Positions 23,992 through 31,867 of a stretch of DNA of 64,000 nucleotides are shown here, in pieces. The stretch covers positions 3,286,001 to 3,350,000 of the forward strand of contig NZ_JAGSYB010000001.1 of the NCBI RefSeq assembly GCF_025685415.1. The letters are read 5' to 3'. The DNA is from Terriglobus aquaticus. GTDB taxonomy: Bacteria > Acidobacteriota > Terriglobia > Terriglobales > Acidobacteriaceae. The translations under genes were made by a program, and so were the position numbers. Position 1 is the stretch's first letter. Every line of letters starts with the position of its first letter. The notes under the pieces were generated by a model, which had not been told where the DNA came from, searched no databases, and saw only the letters and a list, made by a program, of their open reading frames with translations.

Positions 23992-25429
23992 GTTGGTGGT
24001 ACCTCGCATGGGGTGGCGTTTTGTTCTGGCCGTTGCGGCGCTGTGTGGCTTTGCGTTTGCGATGGCGCATGCGCAGGATGCGACGGGAAAGCAGCCTCCG
24101 ACGACGTGGGTGGACAAAGACACGGGACATCGCGTGTACCGGCTGACGCCGGAGGCGCAGTCGTCGGGCTTTTACTTCAACAACAACGCCTACTCGCCGG
24201 ACGGTCGATGGATGGTCTACACCGCGCCCGACGGTATTCACGCGATGGACCTGCACACGCGAGCGACGAAGCTGGTGGTGCCGAATCCTCCGCGCGCTGC
24301 GGGTGACGAGAGCGGACCGATGCGCGGCGGCAATCATGCGATCGTGGTGGGGCATAGGACGAACTCGGTGTTCTTCTCGCGCATGGACGCGAAGACGCAG
24401 CGCAACCAGGTGTTCAAGGCCGACCTGGACACGGGCACGGTGACGCCGCTGGCCGTGCTGCCGCCGCGCGCCAGTGTGGCGACGGTGAATGCGGACGAGA
24501 CGCTGGCCGCGGGCACGTATGCGGAGAACGAAGAAGCGGCCAAGAAGGAGTACGGACGCGCGGCGCAGATGCCGAAGAGTGCGGACGGCAAGCCGCTGGG
24601 CGGTGGCCTGGTGCAGCCCATGAACAAGGGCCAGATGATGGAAGAGCGGCTGGCGGCGCGTATTCCGCTGGTGCTGTTCACGGTGAACCTGCAGACCGGA
24701 GCGGTGAAGCAGTTACTGCACTCGACCGATTGGGTGAACCACCTGCTGTTTTCGCCGGCCGATCCGAACCTGCTGATGTATTGCCATGAAGGTCCGTGGC
24801 AGAAGGTGGATCGCATCTGGAACATTCGCGTGGACACGCTGGAGAACACGCTGATCCACAAGCGCACGATGCTGATGGAGATTGCGGGTCACGAGTTCTG
24901 GGGTCTGGACGGCGAGACCATCTGGTACGACTGGCAGTTCCCCAAGGGCGAGGACTTCTTCCTGGCCGGTTACAACCTGAAGACGCATCGCCGTGTGGCG
25001 TACCACATGCAGCGGAATGAGTGGTCAATTCACTTCAACGTGACGCAGGGCGCGGACCTCTTCACCGGTGATGGTGGCGATTCGGGGCAGGTGGCGAAGG
25101 CGAAGGACGGCGAGTGGATCGAGCTGTTCCATCCGCAGTGGATCACCGGCAATGGGGCGCTGAACGAACCCGACTTCTGGCAGCCCGGTGTGTTTCATTC
25201 CGAGCATCTGGTGAACATGAGCCACCACAACTATCGGCTGGAGCCGAATGTGCGCTTCTCGCCGGACAAGAAGATGGTGATCTTCACCAGCAACATGTTT
25301 GGGCCGAGTTATGTGTTCGGTGTGGAGACGGAGAAGGCTGCGGCGGGTGCGAAGGATGTTGAATCGACGCCGGATCTGGCGCGGCAGTTCAATCCGCGCG
25401 ACCCGACGCCGACGGGAACCAATCCGTAG
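23981..25429 (+). CDS. Oligogalacturonate lyase, polysaccharide lyase family 22
   Basis: A 482-residue exported beta-propeller enzyme that splits di- and oligogalacturonates by beta-elimination. The signal peptide ends near MAHAQ (about residue 31). WVDKDTGHRVYRLT, FNNNAYSPDGRWMVY, WVNHLLFSPADPNLLMYCHE, IAGHEFWGLDG and FHSEHLVNMSHHNY are typical of PL22, with histidine clusters for the metal. ATG 23981 overlaps the GH28 stop by 11 bases and has AAAGGA upstream. The frame opens earlier (23951). Most known PL22 enzymes are cytoplasmic, so an exported form is of interest. Confidence 0.87.
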   Translation: MTSRLVVPRMGWRFVLAVAALCGFAFAMAHAQDATGKQPPTTWVDKDTGHRVYRLTPEAQSSGFYFNNNAYSPDGRWMVYTAPDGIHAMDLHTRATKLVVPNPPRAAGDESGPMRGGNHAIVVGHRTNSVFFSRMDAKTQRNQVFKADLDTGTVTPLAVLPPRASVATVNADETLAAGTYAENEEAAKKEYGRAAQMPKSADGKPLGGGLVQPMNKGQMMEERLAARIPLVLFTVNLQTGAVKQLLHSTDWVNHLLFSPADPNLLMYCHEGPWQKVDRIWNIRVDTLENTLIHKRTMLMEIAGHEFWGLDGETIWYDWQFPKGEDFFLAGYNLKTHRRVAYHMQRNEWSIHFNVTQGADLFTGDGGDSGQVAKAKDGEWIELFHPQWITGNGALNEPDFWQPGVFHSEHLVNMSHHNYRLEPNVRFSPDKKMVIFTSNMFGPSYVFGVETEKAAAGAKDVESTPDLARQFNPRDPTPTGTNP

Positions 25430-25488
25430 AGCGTTGCTGTTGCACCGAAGTAGGCTGGTTCGAACTTGTTATCCGGAGATCAAGGCAC

Positions 25489-26658
25489 GTGAAACTGACT
25501 CGCCGTTCGCTTTCGAAGATGCTCGCAGGATCTGCCGCAACTGTGCTGGCCGCATCGCGTTTGCCAGCGCAGGCTGGGCAGGCGCAGGGCACGACCACCG
25601 CGCCGCACGAGAATATGGCGGCACCGGAGGCGATCAGTGCCGCCGATCGCAAGGGGCTGGAGCACTTCCCGAAGGGGTACACGCCGCAGGAGGCGGGTAA
25701 GGCCGTGGCGGAGCACTTTGTGACGTCTGCGCACTACCACCTGGATCGCATCGTTTACCCCGAAGTGTGCGCGTGGTACGGCTCGCTGGAGTTTGCGCGC
25801 GTGACAAAGGACCAGGCCTTGATCGACAAGTTGAAGGCGCGCTTCGATCCGCTCTTCAGCAACGAAGCTGCGCTGTTGCCGCCGCAGGGGCAGCATGTGG
25901 ACTTCAGCATGTTTGGCGCGCTGCCGCTGGAGCTGTACATCCTAACGCAGGACAAGCGTTATCTGGATCTGGGGCTGCAGTACGCGGACAAGCAGTGGCA
26001 GAAGCCGGACGCGCAGGGGCTGACGGGCGAGACGCGCTTCTGGGTCGATGACATGTACATGATCACCATCGTGCAGGTGCAGGCGTATCGCGCGACCAAG
26101 GACGCGAAGTACCTGGACCGTGCCGCGCTGGAAGCAGCGGCATACCTGGATAAACTGCAGCAGCCGAACGGCCTTTTTTATCACGCGCCGGATGTGCCGT
26201 TCTTCTGGGGGCGCGGCAATGGTTGGTTTGCGGTAGGCATGGCGGAGCTGCTGCGCGATCTGCCAGCGTCTCACCCGAAGCATGCGCGCATTCTGCAGGG
26301 CTATCGCACGATGCTAACGTCGCTGCTGAAGTACCAGGGCAAGGATGGCATGTGGCGGCAGTTGATCGATCACGACGAGGCGTGGCCCGAGACGAGCGGA
26401 ACGGGTATGTTTGCGTTTGCCATGGTCACGGGTGTGAAGAACGGATGGCTGGACCACGATGCGTATGCACCAGCTGCTCATGCGGCGTGGACGGGGCTGG
26501 TGGGCTACCTGGATCAGAACAGCAACGTTACCAGCGTCTGCGAGGGCACGAACAAGCTGAACAGCCTGGAGTATTACCTGCTACGCAAGCGGCGCACGGG
26601 TGATTTCCACGGACAGGCGCCGTTGTTGTGGACGGCCGCGGCGTTGTTGCGGAGCTAG
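25489..26658 (+). CDS. Glycoside hydrolase family 105, unsaturated glucuronyl/galacturonyl hydrolase
   Basis: A 389-residue alpha/alpha-barrel enzyme that removes the unsaturated uronic acid left by pectin or rhamnogalacturonan lyases. The N-terminus (LTRRSLSKMLAGSAATVLAA) is a twin-arginine-like signal. GETRFWVDDMYMITIVQ contains the catalytic aspartate pair region of YteR-like enzymes; FFWGRGNGWFAVGMAELL and WPETSGTGMFAFAMV are the other signatures. It starts at GTG 25489, 59 bases after the PL22 gene, and closes the pectin run. Confidence 0.88.
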   Translation: MKLTRRSLSKMLAGSAATVLAASRLPAQAGQAQGTTTAPHENMAAPEAISAADRKGLEHFPKGYTPQEAGKAVAEHFVTSAHYHLDRIVYPEVCAWYGSLEFARVTKDQALIDKLKARFDPLFSNEAALLPPQGQHVDFSMFGALPLELYILTQDKRYLDLGLQYADKQWQKPDAQGLTGETRFWVDDMYMITIVQVQAYRATKDAKYLDRAALEAAAYLDKLQQPNGLFYHAPDVPFFWGRGNGWFAVGMAELLRDLPASHPKHARILQGYRTMLTSLLKYQGKDGMWRQLIDHDEAWPETSGTGMFAFAMVTGVKNGWLDHDAYAPAAHAAWTGLVGYLDQNSNVTSVCEGTNKLNSLEYYLLRKRRTGDFHGQAPLLWTAAALLRS

Positions 26659-26689
26659 CCAGGTAGAGCATCGTACGGCGTCGGCGGGA

Positions 26690-28123
26690 TTATTGGCCGG
26701 TGTGGCTTCGCGCTTCCATGTCGCGGGCGCGGAGGGTGGCTTCGTAGAGGTTGAGGCGGGAGTAGACGCCGAAGCCGGAGCCGTCGTTGAGGAAGCCGCC
26801 GCCGGGACCTTCGGTTTCGGTGAGCAGGTCGTCGGCTTGCTTTAGCGTGAGTGAGGGATAGGCGGCGGTGAGCAGGTAGCCGGCTTCGGGTGCCAGGCGG
26901 CTTACGTCTTCGGTGGTGCTTGCGGTCCGCGTGAAGACGACGGGCAGCGTGTAGGTCTGGGTAGCCGTGTACTGGGTGTGGTTGGCTTCGGGGTCGTTGA
27001 AGCGACCAAAGTCGATGCGGGCGCAGGCCTCTACGGTGTCGCCGCAGTTGCTGGTGAGGATGGCGGAGAGGTCGCTGCGCGCTGCGGCGACGGCGGCGCG
27101 GAAGTCGGGGATGGTTTCGCCTGACTTGAGCCTTCGGTTCAGGTAGGCCGAGTCGTTCGCGAGCAGGTGCGCCATGTCGTAGAGGGCGGTAGTGCGGCCG
27201 CCGAGCACGTCCATGGCATAGTGCGCGCCGACAATGATGCGGTTGCTGCCGTACTCGGCGCCGCGGGCGATCATCTCCGGGTAGCGGTCGGGCACGAGCA
27301 CGCCGAGCAGGATTGCGCCGGTGTAGCCGTAGGTGGTGTGGCCGCTGGGGTACGACGGGCTGTCGGTCAGGTCCATGGCGGGACCGCGTTGGTAGGATTC
27401 GCTGGTAGTTGGCCGGTTGAAGTAGTCGCGGCCTGTGATTCGAAGGACGCGCTTCTCGGTTTGGAAGGGGCGCGAGTCGCCGAAAGGATCGGCACCCGGG
27501 GTGCCGGCGGGCAAACGGTAGGCGCGGCCGAAGGGGTCGGTCTGGCCGGCGTGGGCTGTCACAATGCTTTTCAGATCGCTCGACACGGGCTTGTGGCCGT
27601 TCGTGGTCCCGTTGGCGAAGAGGTATTTGCCAGCGTTCGAGTCGTCGCCGGTGACCATGAGCGCGTAGGCGATGAGTTGTTGCACGGTGGGCGAGATGCT
27701 GGTGGCGTGGCCGTGCGTGTCTTCATGGGCGCGGGCGATGTAGGCAGCGCTGAGCGTGGAGCCGAGGCCTTCAGCGAGTTGCGCGAGGTTGTGCCAGGTG
27801 ATGGAGGCGTCGCGCAGTGCCTGCTGTTGCTGGGACTCGAAGGTGAGCGGCGAAGGCAGGTGCGTGGTGCCGTTCTGGATGGCGCCGGTGACGACATAGT
27901 TGGCCTGGAGCGCGGCGCGGCCCGCGGCGGTTTGCGAGAGGCGCGTGACGGTGGAGAGGCCCTGGAGCACGGGCGTATCTACCGTGACTTCTCGCGTGGG
28001 CGGCGGAGCGATCTGCGGTGTGTTGCGGGGCGAAGGTGCCGGTGTGGTCTGGACCGTGCCCTGGGCCGATGCCACCGACGCGGCCAGCGCGAAGAACAAG
28101 AGGCTGCTGCAAGCTTTCATCAT
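26690..28123 (-). CDS. PAP2-superfamily phosphatase (class A acid phosphatase-like)
   Basis: A 477-residue exported protein. The signal peptide ends near SVASAQG. The phosphatase core lies near the middle: a first basic motif around FNRPTTSES, YPSGHTTYGYTG with the PSGH motif, and SNRIIVGAHYAMDVLGG matching SRx5Hx3D. These form a vanadium-haloperoxidase-like active site that hydrolyses phosphomonoesters or lipid phosphates in the periplasm. The roughly 150 N-terminal and 130 C-terminal residues extend beyond a minimal class A phosphatase. ATG 28123 or 28120 is the start; the frame opens to 28210. Confidence 0.82.
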   Translation of the reverse strand: MMKACSSLLFFALAASVASAQGTVQTTPAPSPRNTPQIAPPPTREVTVDTPVLQGLSTVTRLSQTAAGRAALQANYVVTGAIQNGTTHLPSPLTFESQQQQALRDASITWHNLAQLAEGLGSTLSAAYIARAHEDTHGHATSISPTVQQLIAYALMVTGDDSNAGKYLFANGTTNGHKPVSSDLKSIVTAHAGQTDPFGRAYRLPAGTPGADPFGDSRPFQTEKRVLRITGRDYFNRPTTSESYQRGPAMDLTDSPSYPSGHTTYGYTGAILLGVLVPDRYPEMIARGAEYGSNRIIVGAHYAMDVLGGRTTALYDMAHLLANDSAYLNRRLKSGETIPDFRAAVAAARSDLSAILTSNCGDTVEACARIDFGRFNDPEANHTQYTATQTYTLPVVFTRTASTTEDVSRLAPEAGYLLTAAYPSLTLKQADDLLTETEGPGGGFLNDGSGFGVYSRLNLYEATLRARDMEARSHTGQ

Positions 28124-28286
28124 CACCGTTGGCCGGCACACCGGGGGTGCAGGCGCTCTCTCCAGAGTACTTTGGCGAAGGCTTCTAAGGACGGCACCAG
28201 GACCGTACAAGGGGTCCCCAGTCGCGTCGAAGCGCCCTGCTAGGTGACACAGGGTTCACCCCAGAGAGGTATGCTGGCGATAGCCC

Positions 28287-30197
28287 ATGCAGTCCAGCAA
28301 CGTTCGGAAAGACAGCACGGTTGAGGCCGATGCGAACTCTGCGGCAGCCATCCCGTGGTTGCGGCCGCTGCTGTGGATCGTGCTCGTGCTGCTGGTGCCG
28401 GTGGCGTGGTTCAGTATGCAGCACGATCCGTACGCGATCGACGGCGATGCCGTGGCGTACATGGACATTGCGGACCTGATCCGCACGCACCAGTGGGCAG
28501 GGGTGGTGAATGCGTACTGGCATCCGCTGTACCCTGCGGTGCTGCTAGTGGGGCAGTGGCTGTTTCACCCAACGCGCGCGAATGAGCTGGATGCGTACTA
28601 CCGCATGAACTTCCTGATCTTTCTGCTGGAGGCGGCGGCGGTGGTGGCGTTCACCACGGCGCTGAGCCGTCTGCGTGATGCGGAGGAGCGTGGGCGGTGG
28701 TTGCTGTCGGCCGATGCGCTGCGGCTGCTGGGGTTGGGGCTGCTGGTGATCGCATCGCAGCGGGAGCTGACGCTGGGCAAGGTTCGGCCGGATGCGTTGC
28801 TGCAGGCGCTGCTGCTGTTTGCGATGAGCGCGATGCTCACGTTGTGCCGGCCAGGGCTCGATGCGGGACGTCGGTTTGGGATCTCCGAGCGGTGGCGGTT
28901 TGGTGCGGCGGCGCTGATGGGTGTGGCGCTCGGATTTGCGTACCTGACGAAAAGCTTCGCGCTCTTGGTGTCGTTTTTGGCGATCCTGGGTGTAGCGCTG
29001 GTGATGCTACTGCTGCTTCGCAAGCGGCTGGGCCAGGTGGCGGCGCTGTCTGGGTTGGCGGCCGTGTGCTTCGCGGCGATCGCTGGGCCGTATGTGGCCG
29101 CGCTGTCGCACCAGAAGCACCGGCTGGACTTTGGAGATTCGGGATCGCTGAACTACGCGTGGTACGTGGGCGGCACTGAGAAGATGCACCTGATGCCGTG
29201 GCAGACGGATCGCTTCGGCAGCTCGGACGTGCACCTGATTCACCCGGAGCGGCAGGTGATGGCGTCGCCGGGCATTTACAGCTACAAGGCGCTGCCCTAC
29301 GGCACGCTGCCGGTGTGGTTCGATGCGAGCTTTTTCAACGAGCGCATTGTGACGCACATGCGGCTGGGGCAACTGGTCCGGCGCGATGCGCGCAACGTGG
29401 TGCTGGTGGTCCGATACCTGCTGAACCATCCAGAGGCCTGGTTACTGTTAGGTTTGCTGGTTTGGATGGGTGCGCGGATGCAGATGCGCAGGGAGAGCTT
29501 TGCATCGCAAAGCTACCTGCTGCTGCCGGCCGTGCTGGGTGTGCTGATGTGGTGCATCTATGGCCTGGTGAATGTGGAAGAGCGCTACGTGACGGTGGCG
29601 TACCTGCTGATTGTGTTGCCGGTGTTTGCGGCGCTTAGGCCTGCGCGCAGCAGCATGGGCGCGGGCAGCCGTGCAATCCTGCCGCGTGAGTTGACGCTGC
29701 CTGCGGCGGCGAGTGCGTGTGTGGCGCTGCTGTGTTTGCTGGCGCTCGGTGATTCGGCGCGGGTTGCGGCGGAGGAGCGGCGGCAGCAGTCGATTCGGGG
29801 GTACTCGCGCGGGTGGCAGGAGTCGCCGCTGTTTGCCGTGGCCGCGGGATTGCAGAAGATGGGTGTGCCGCAAGGCAGCGAAATCGCGTGCGTGGGGACG
29901 ATTGCGTGTTTGAACGACCCGTACTGGATGCGGCTGGCGGGTGTGCGGACGACGACGGAGATGTACATGGATCATGACCACGTGGCGCAGGAACTGAGCG
30001 CGATGCCGAACCGCGAGGCCGCGTACGCTGCGATACGGGGCGAGGGCGCGCCGGTGCTGGTGGGGCACTTCGATCCGGCGGATCTGTTAACGTCGCCGCT
30101 GCGGAGTGAGCCGTGGCAAAGGCTGGGGCGTACGGACTTTTATGCGCTGCCGCTGGGAGCACTGCCCGCGCCCGCGGTCACGGAGGTTCAGCGGTGA
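28287..30197 (+). CDS. Multi-pass membrane glycosyltransferase (GT-C fold, ArnT/PMT-like)
   Basis: A 636-residue protein with about ten membrane helices. DGDAVAYMDIADLIRTHQW in the first extracytoplasmic loop carries the acidic residues expected for a GT-C catalytic site, followed by AYWHPLYPAVLL. The C-terminal roughly 120 residues are soluble (MGVPQGSEIACVG, YMDHDHVAQEL). It would use a polyprenyl-phosphate sugar to modify lipid, glycan or protein on the periplasmic face. Its stop overlaps the GTG of a GT2 polyprenyl-phosphate glycosyltransferase, which would supply the donor. Confidence 0.72.
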   Translation: MQSSNVRKDSTVEADANSAAAIPWLRPLLWIVLVLLVPVAWFSMQHDPYAIDGDAVAYMDIADLIRTHQWAGVVNAYWHPLYPAVLLVGQWLFHPTRANELDAYYRMNFLIFLLEAAAVVAFTTALSRLRDAEERGRWLLSADALRLLGLGLLVIASQRELTLGKVRPDALLQALLLFAMSAMLTLCRPGLDAGRRFGISERWRFGAAALMGVALGFAYLTKSFALLVSFLAILGVALVMLLLLRKRLGQVAALSGLAAVCFAAIAGPYVAALSHQKHRLDFGDSGSLNYAWYVGGTEKMHLMPWQTDRFGSSDVHLIHPERQVMASPGIYSYKALPYGTLPVWFDASFFNERIVTHMRLGQLVRRDARNVVLVVRYLLNHPEAWLLLGLLVWMGARMQMRRESFASQSYLLLPAVLGVLMWCIYGLVNVEERYVTVAYLLIVLPVFAALRPARSSMGAGSRAILPRELTLPAAASACVALLCLLALGDSARVAAEERRQQSIRGYSRGWQESPLFAVAAGLQKMGVPQGSEIACVGTIACLNDPYWMRLAGVRTTTEMYMDHDHVAQELSAMPNREAAYAAIRGEGAPVLVGHFDPADLLTSPLRSEPWQRLGRTDFYALPLGALPAPAVTEVQR

Positions 30198-31414
30198 GCG
30201 ACGATCTGCAGGGCCGGGTGGATGTGCAGGCGGGCCAGGCCGGCTTGGGGTCTGCGGTGGGTGAGCAGCCCTTGGAACTGACGGTGGTAATGCCGTGCCT
30301 AAATGAGGCGGAGACGCTGGCCACGTGTGTGGACAAGGCTCTTGCGGCGCTGCGGGACAACGGCATCGACGGCGAAGTGGTGGTGGCGGACAACGGCTCC
30401 ACCGACGGATCGCAGGCGATTGCGGCGGAGCATGGGGCGCGCGTGGTGCCGGTGCCGATTCGTGGCTATGGCGCGGCGCTGAATGCCGGGATTACGGCGG
30501 CGCGCGGCCGCTATGTGCTGATGGCGGACGCGGACGACAGCTATAACTTTGCGCACATTCCGCGGTTTCTGGAGCAGCTGCGCGCGGGCAACGACCTGGT
30601 GATGGGCAATCGCTTTCAGGGCGGCATTGGGCCGGGAGCGATGCCTCCGCTGCACCGGTACCTGGGAAACCCGGTGCTGAGTTGGCTGGGACGGTGGCTG
30701 TTCCGGACGCCGATCGGAGATTTTCACTGCGGGATTCGAGCGTTCAGCCGAACGGGGTATGACGCGCTGGACCTGCGGACCACCGGCATGGAGTTTGCCA
30801 GCGAGATGGTCGTGAAGTCGTCGCTGCTGGGCCAGCGCATCGCGGAGGTGCCGACGACGCTGCAGAAGGACGGGCGGTCGCGTCCGCCGCACCTGAAGAC
30901 GTGGCGCGACGGTTGGCGGCACCTGCGCTTTCTGTTGATGTATTCGCCGCGCTGGCTATTCCTGGCGCCGGGGCTGCTGCTGATGTTGGTGGGCGGTGCG
31001 CTGACGGCGTGGCTGCTGCCGGCAGAACGTCCGCTGGGACATGTGAACCTGGGCGTCGACACGCTCGCCTATGCGGCGGCGGCGATTCTACTGGGGTTCC
31101 AGTTGGTGTTTTTCGGCGTGGCGGCGAAGGTGTTTGCAACGACCGAGGGCTTGCTGCCGGAGGACCCGAGCTTTGAGCGGTGGTTCCGCTACATCACTCT
31201 GGAGACGGGCCTGATTGTGGGCGCGATACTGCTGCTAACGGGCGTTGGGATTGCGGCGTCGTCGGTGCTGAGTTGGGCGCATGCAGGGTACGGCCCGCTG
31301 CCGCCAGTGGAGATGATGCGTCGTACGTTGCCGGCCATGCTGTGCATGATGCTGGGAACGGAAATCTGCTTTGCGAGCTTCTTTCTAAGCCTGCTGGGAC
31401 TGCGTCGGCGGTAG
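30194..31414 (+). CDS. GT2-family glycosyltransferase with C-terminal membrane helices (polyprenyl-phosphate sugar synthase-like)
   Basis: A 406-residue protein. The GT-A domain has VVMPCLNEAETLATCVDKAL, VVADNGSTDGSQ and MADADDSYNF with the metal-binding DxD. GDFHCGIRAFSR and GMEFASEMVVK match DPM1/GtrB-like enzymes. Four membrane helices occupy about residues 255-400. It starts at GTG 30194, overlapping the upstream TGA by four bases. It likely transfers a sugar to polyprenyl phosphate for the coupled GT-C enzyme. Confidence 0.83.
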   Translation: MSDDLQGRVDVQAGQAGLGSAVGEQPLELTVVMPCLNEAETLATCVDKALAALRDNGIDGEVVVADNGSTDGSQAIAAEHGARVVPVPIRGYGAALNAGITAARGRYVLMADADDSYNFAHIPRFLEQLRAGNDLVMGNRFQGGIGPGAMPPLHRYLGNPVLSWLGRWLFRTPIGDFHCGIRAFSRTGYDALDLRTTGMEFASEMVVKSSLLGQRIAEVPTTLQKDGRSRPPHLKTWRDGWRHLRFLLMYSPRWLFLAPGLLLMLVGGALTAWLLPAERPLGHVNLGVDTLAYAAAAILLGFQLVFFGVAAKVFATTEGLLPEDPSFERWFRYITLETGLIVGAILLLTGVGIAASSVLSWAHAGYGPLPPVEMMRRTLPAMLCMMLGTEICFASFFLSLLGLRRR

Positions 31415-31422
31415 TTACAGCG

Positions 31423-31439
31423 CTGGCAGCGCCAGCGGC
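31423..31439. terminator. Possible bidirectional hairpin between convergent genes
   Basis: cgctggc (31423-31429), agc loop, gccagcg (31433-31439): perfect 7-bp stem between the stops of the GT2 gene and the lipoprotein gene, without a T run. Confidence 0.4.
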
Positions 31440-31449
31440 GCACGGTGAA

Positions 31450-31776
31450 CTAGCGGACGTCGAACTCGATAGCCAGCACGATACCGTCGCCTGTGGTGGA
31501 CCAGTTGGGTACGGTGGAAGGCTGAATAGCCTGGCCGCCGCGGACGACTGAGAGTGCCTGCCGCGAGCGCGGGCACACCGCTTTGGGTGCGGTGCCGTCC
31601 GCGCCCACCTGAATGGGCTCGCTCGTGTCCGCAAGGCGATCGCAGAAGACTGAAACCTTGCCGGTGTACCCAGGTGGCAGGTCAACCTCGAGCGGGTGTG
31701 AGCAGCCGATGACCGCCGCCAGCAAAACGGCGCTGGCCGGAAGAAGAAGGTTGGCAAATCGGGACGAATTGAGCAA
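31450..31776 (-). CDS. Small putative lipoprotein, unknown
   Basis: A 108-residue protein. The N-terminal hydrophobic segment LLPASAVLLAAVIGCSH ends in a lipobox-like VIGC, so the cysteine may be lipidated. The rest has a beta-rich look (VDLPPGYTGKVSVFC; GDGIVLAIEFDVR) with no recognised family. It is convergent with the GT2 gene and lies downstream of the S9 peptidase on the same strand. Confidence 0.6.
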   Translation of the reverse strand: MLNSSRFANLLLPASAVLLAAVIGCSHPLEVDLPPGYTGKVSVFCDRLADTSEPIQVGADGTAPKAVCPRSRQALSVVRGGQAIQPSTVPNWSTTGDGIVLAIEFDVR

Positions 31777-31867
31777 CGGACAGGGCTCCGGAGGTAAGAA
31801 CCTAAGAGTATCAGTCGTGGCGGAGTTCGCTTACGCAACTTGCGAGGGATCGCTGCAGACTGAACCG

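Noticed and set aside
22576-24123. Long minus-strand frame opposite GH28
   Set aside because: Composition is that of a reversed coding frame; the plus-strand gene has clear family motifs.
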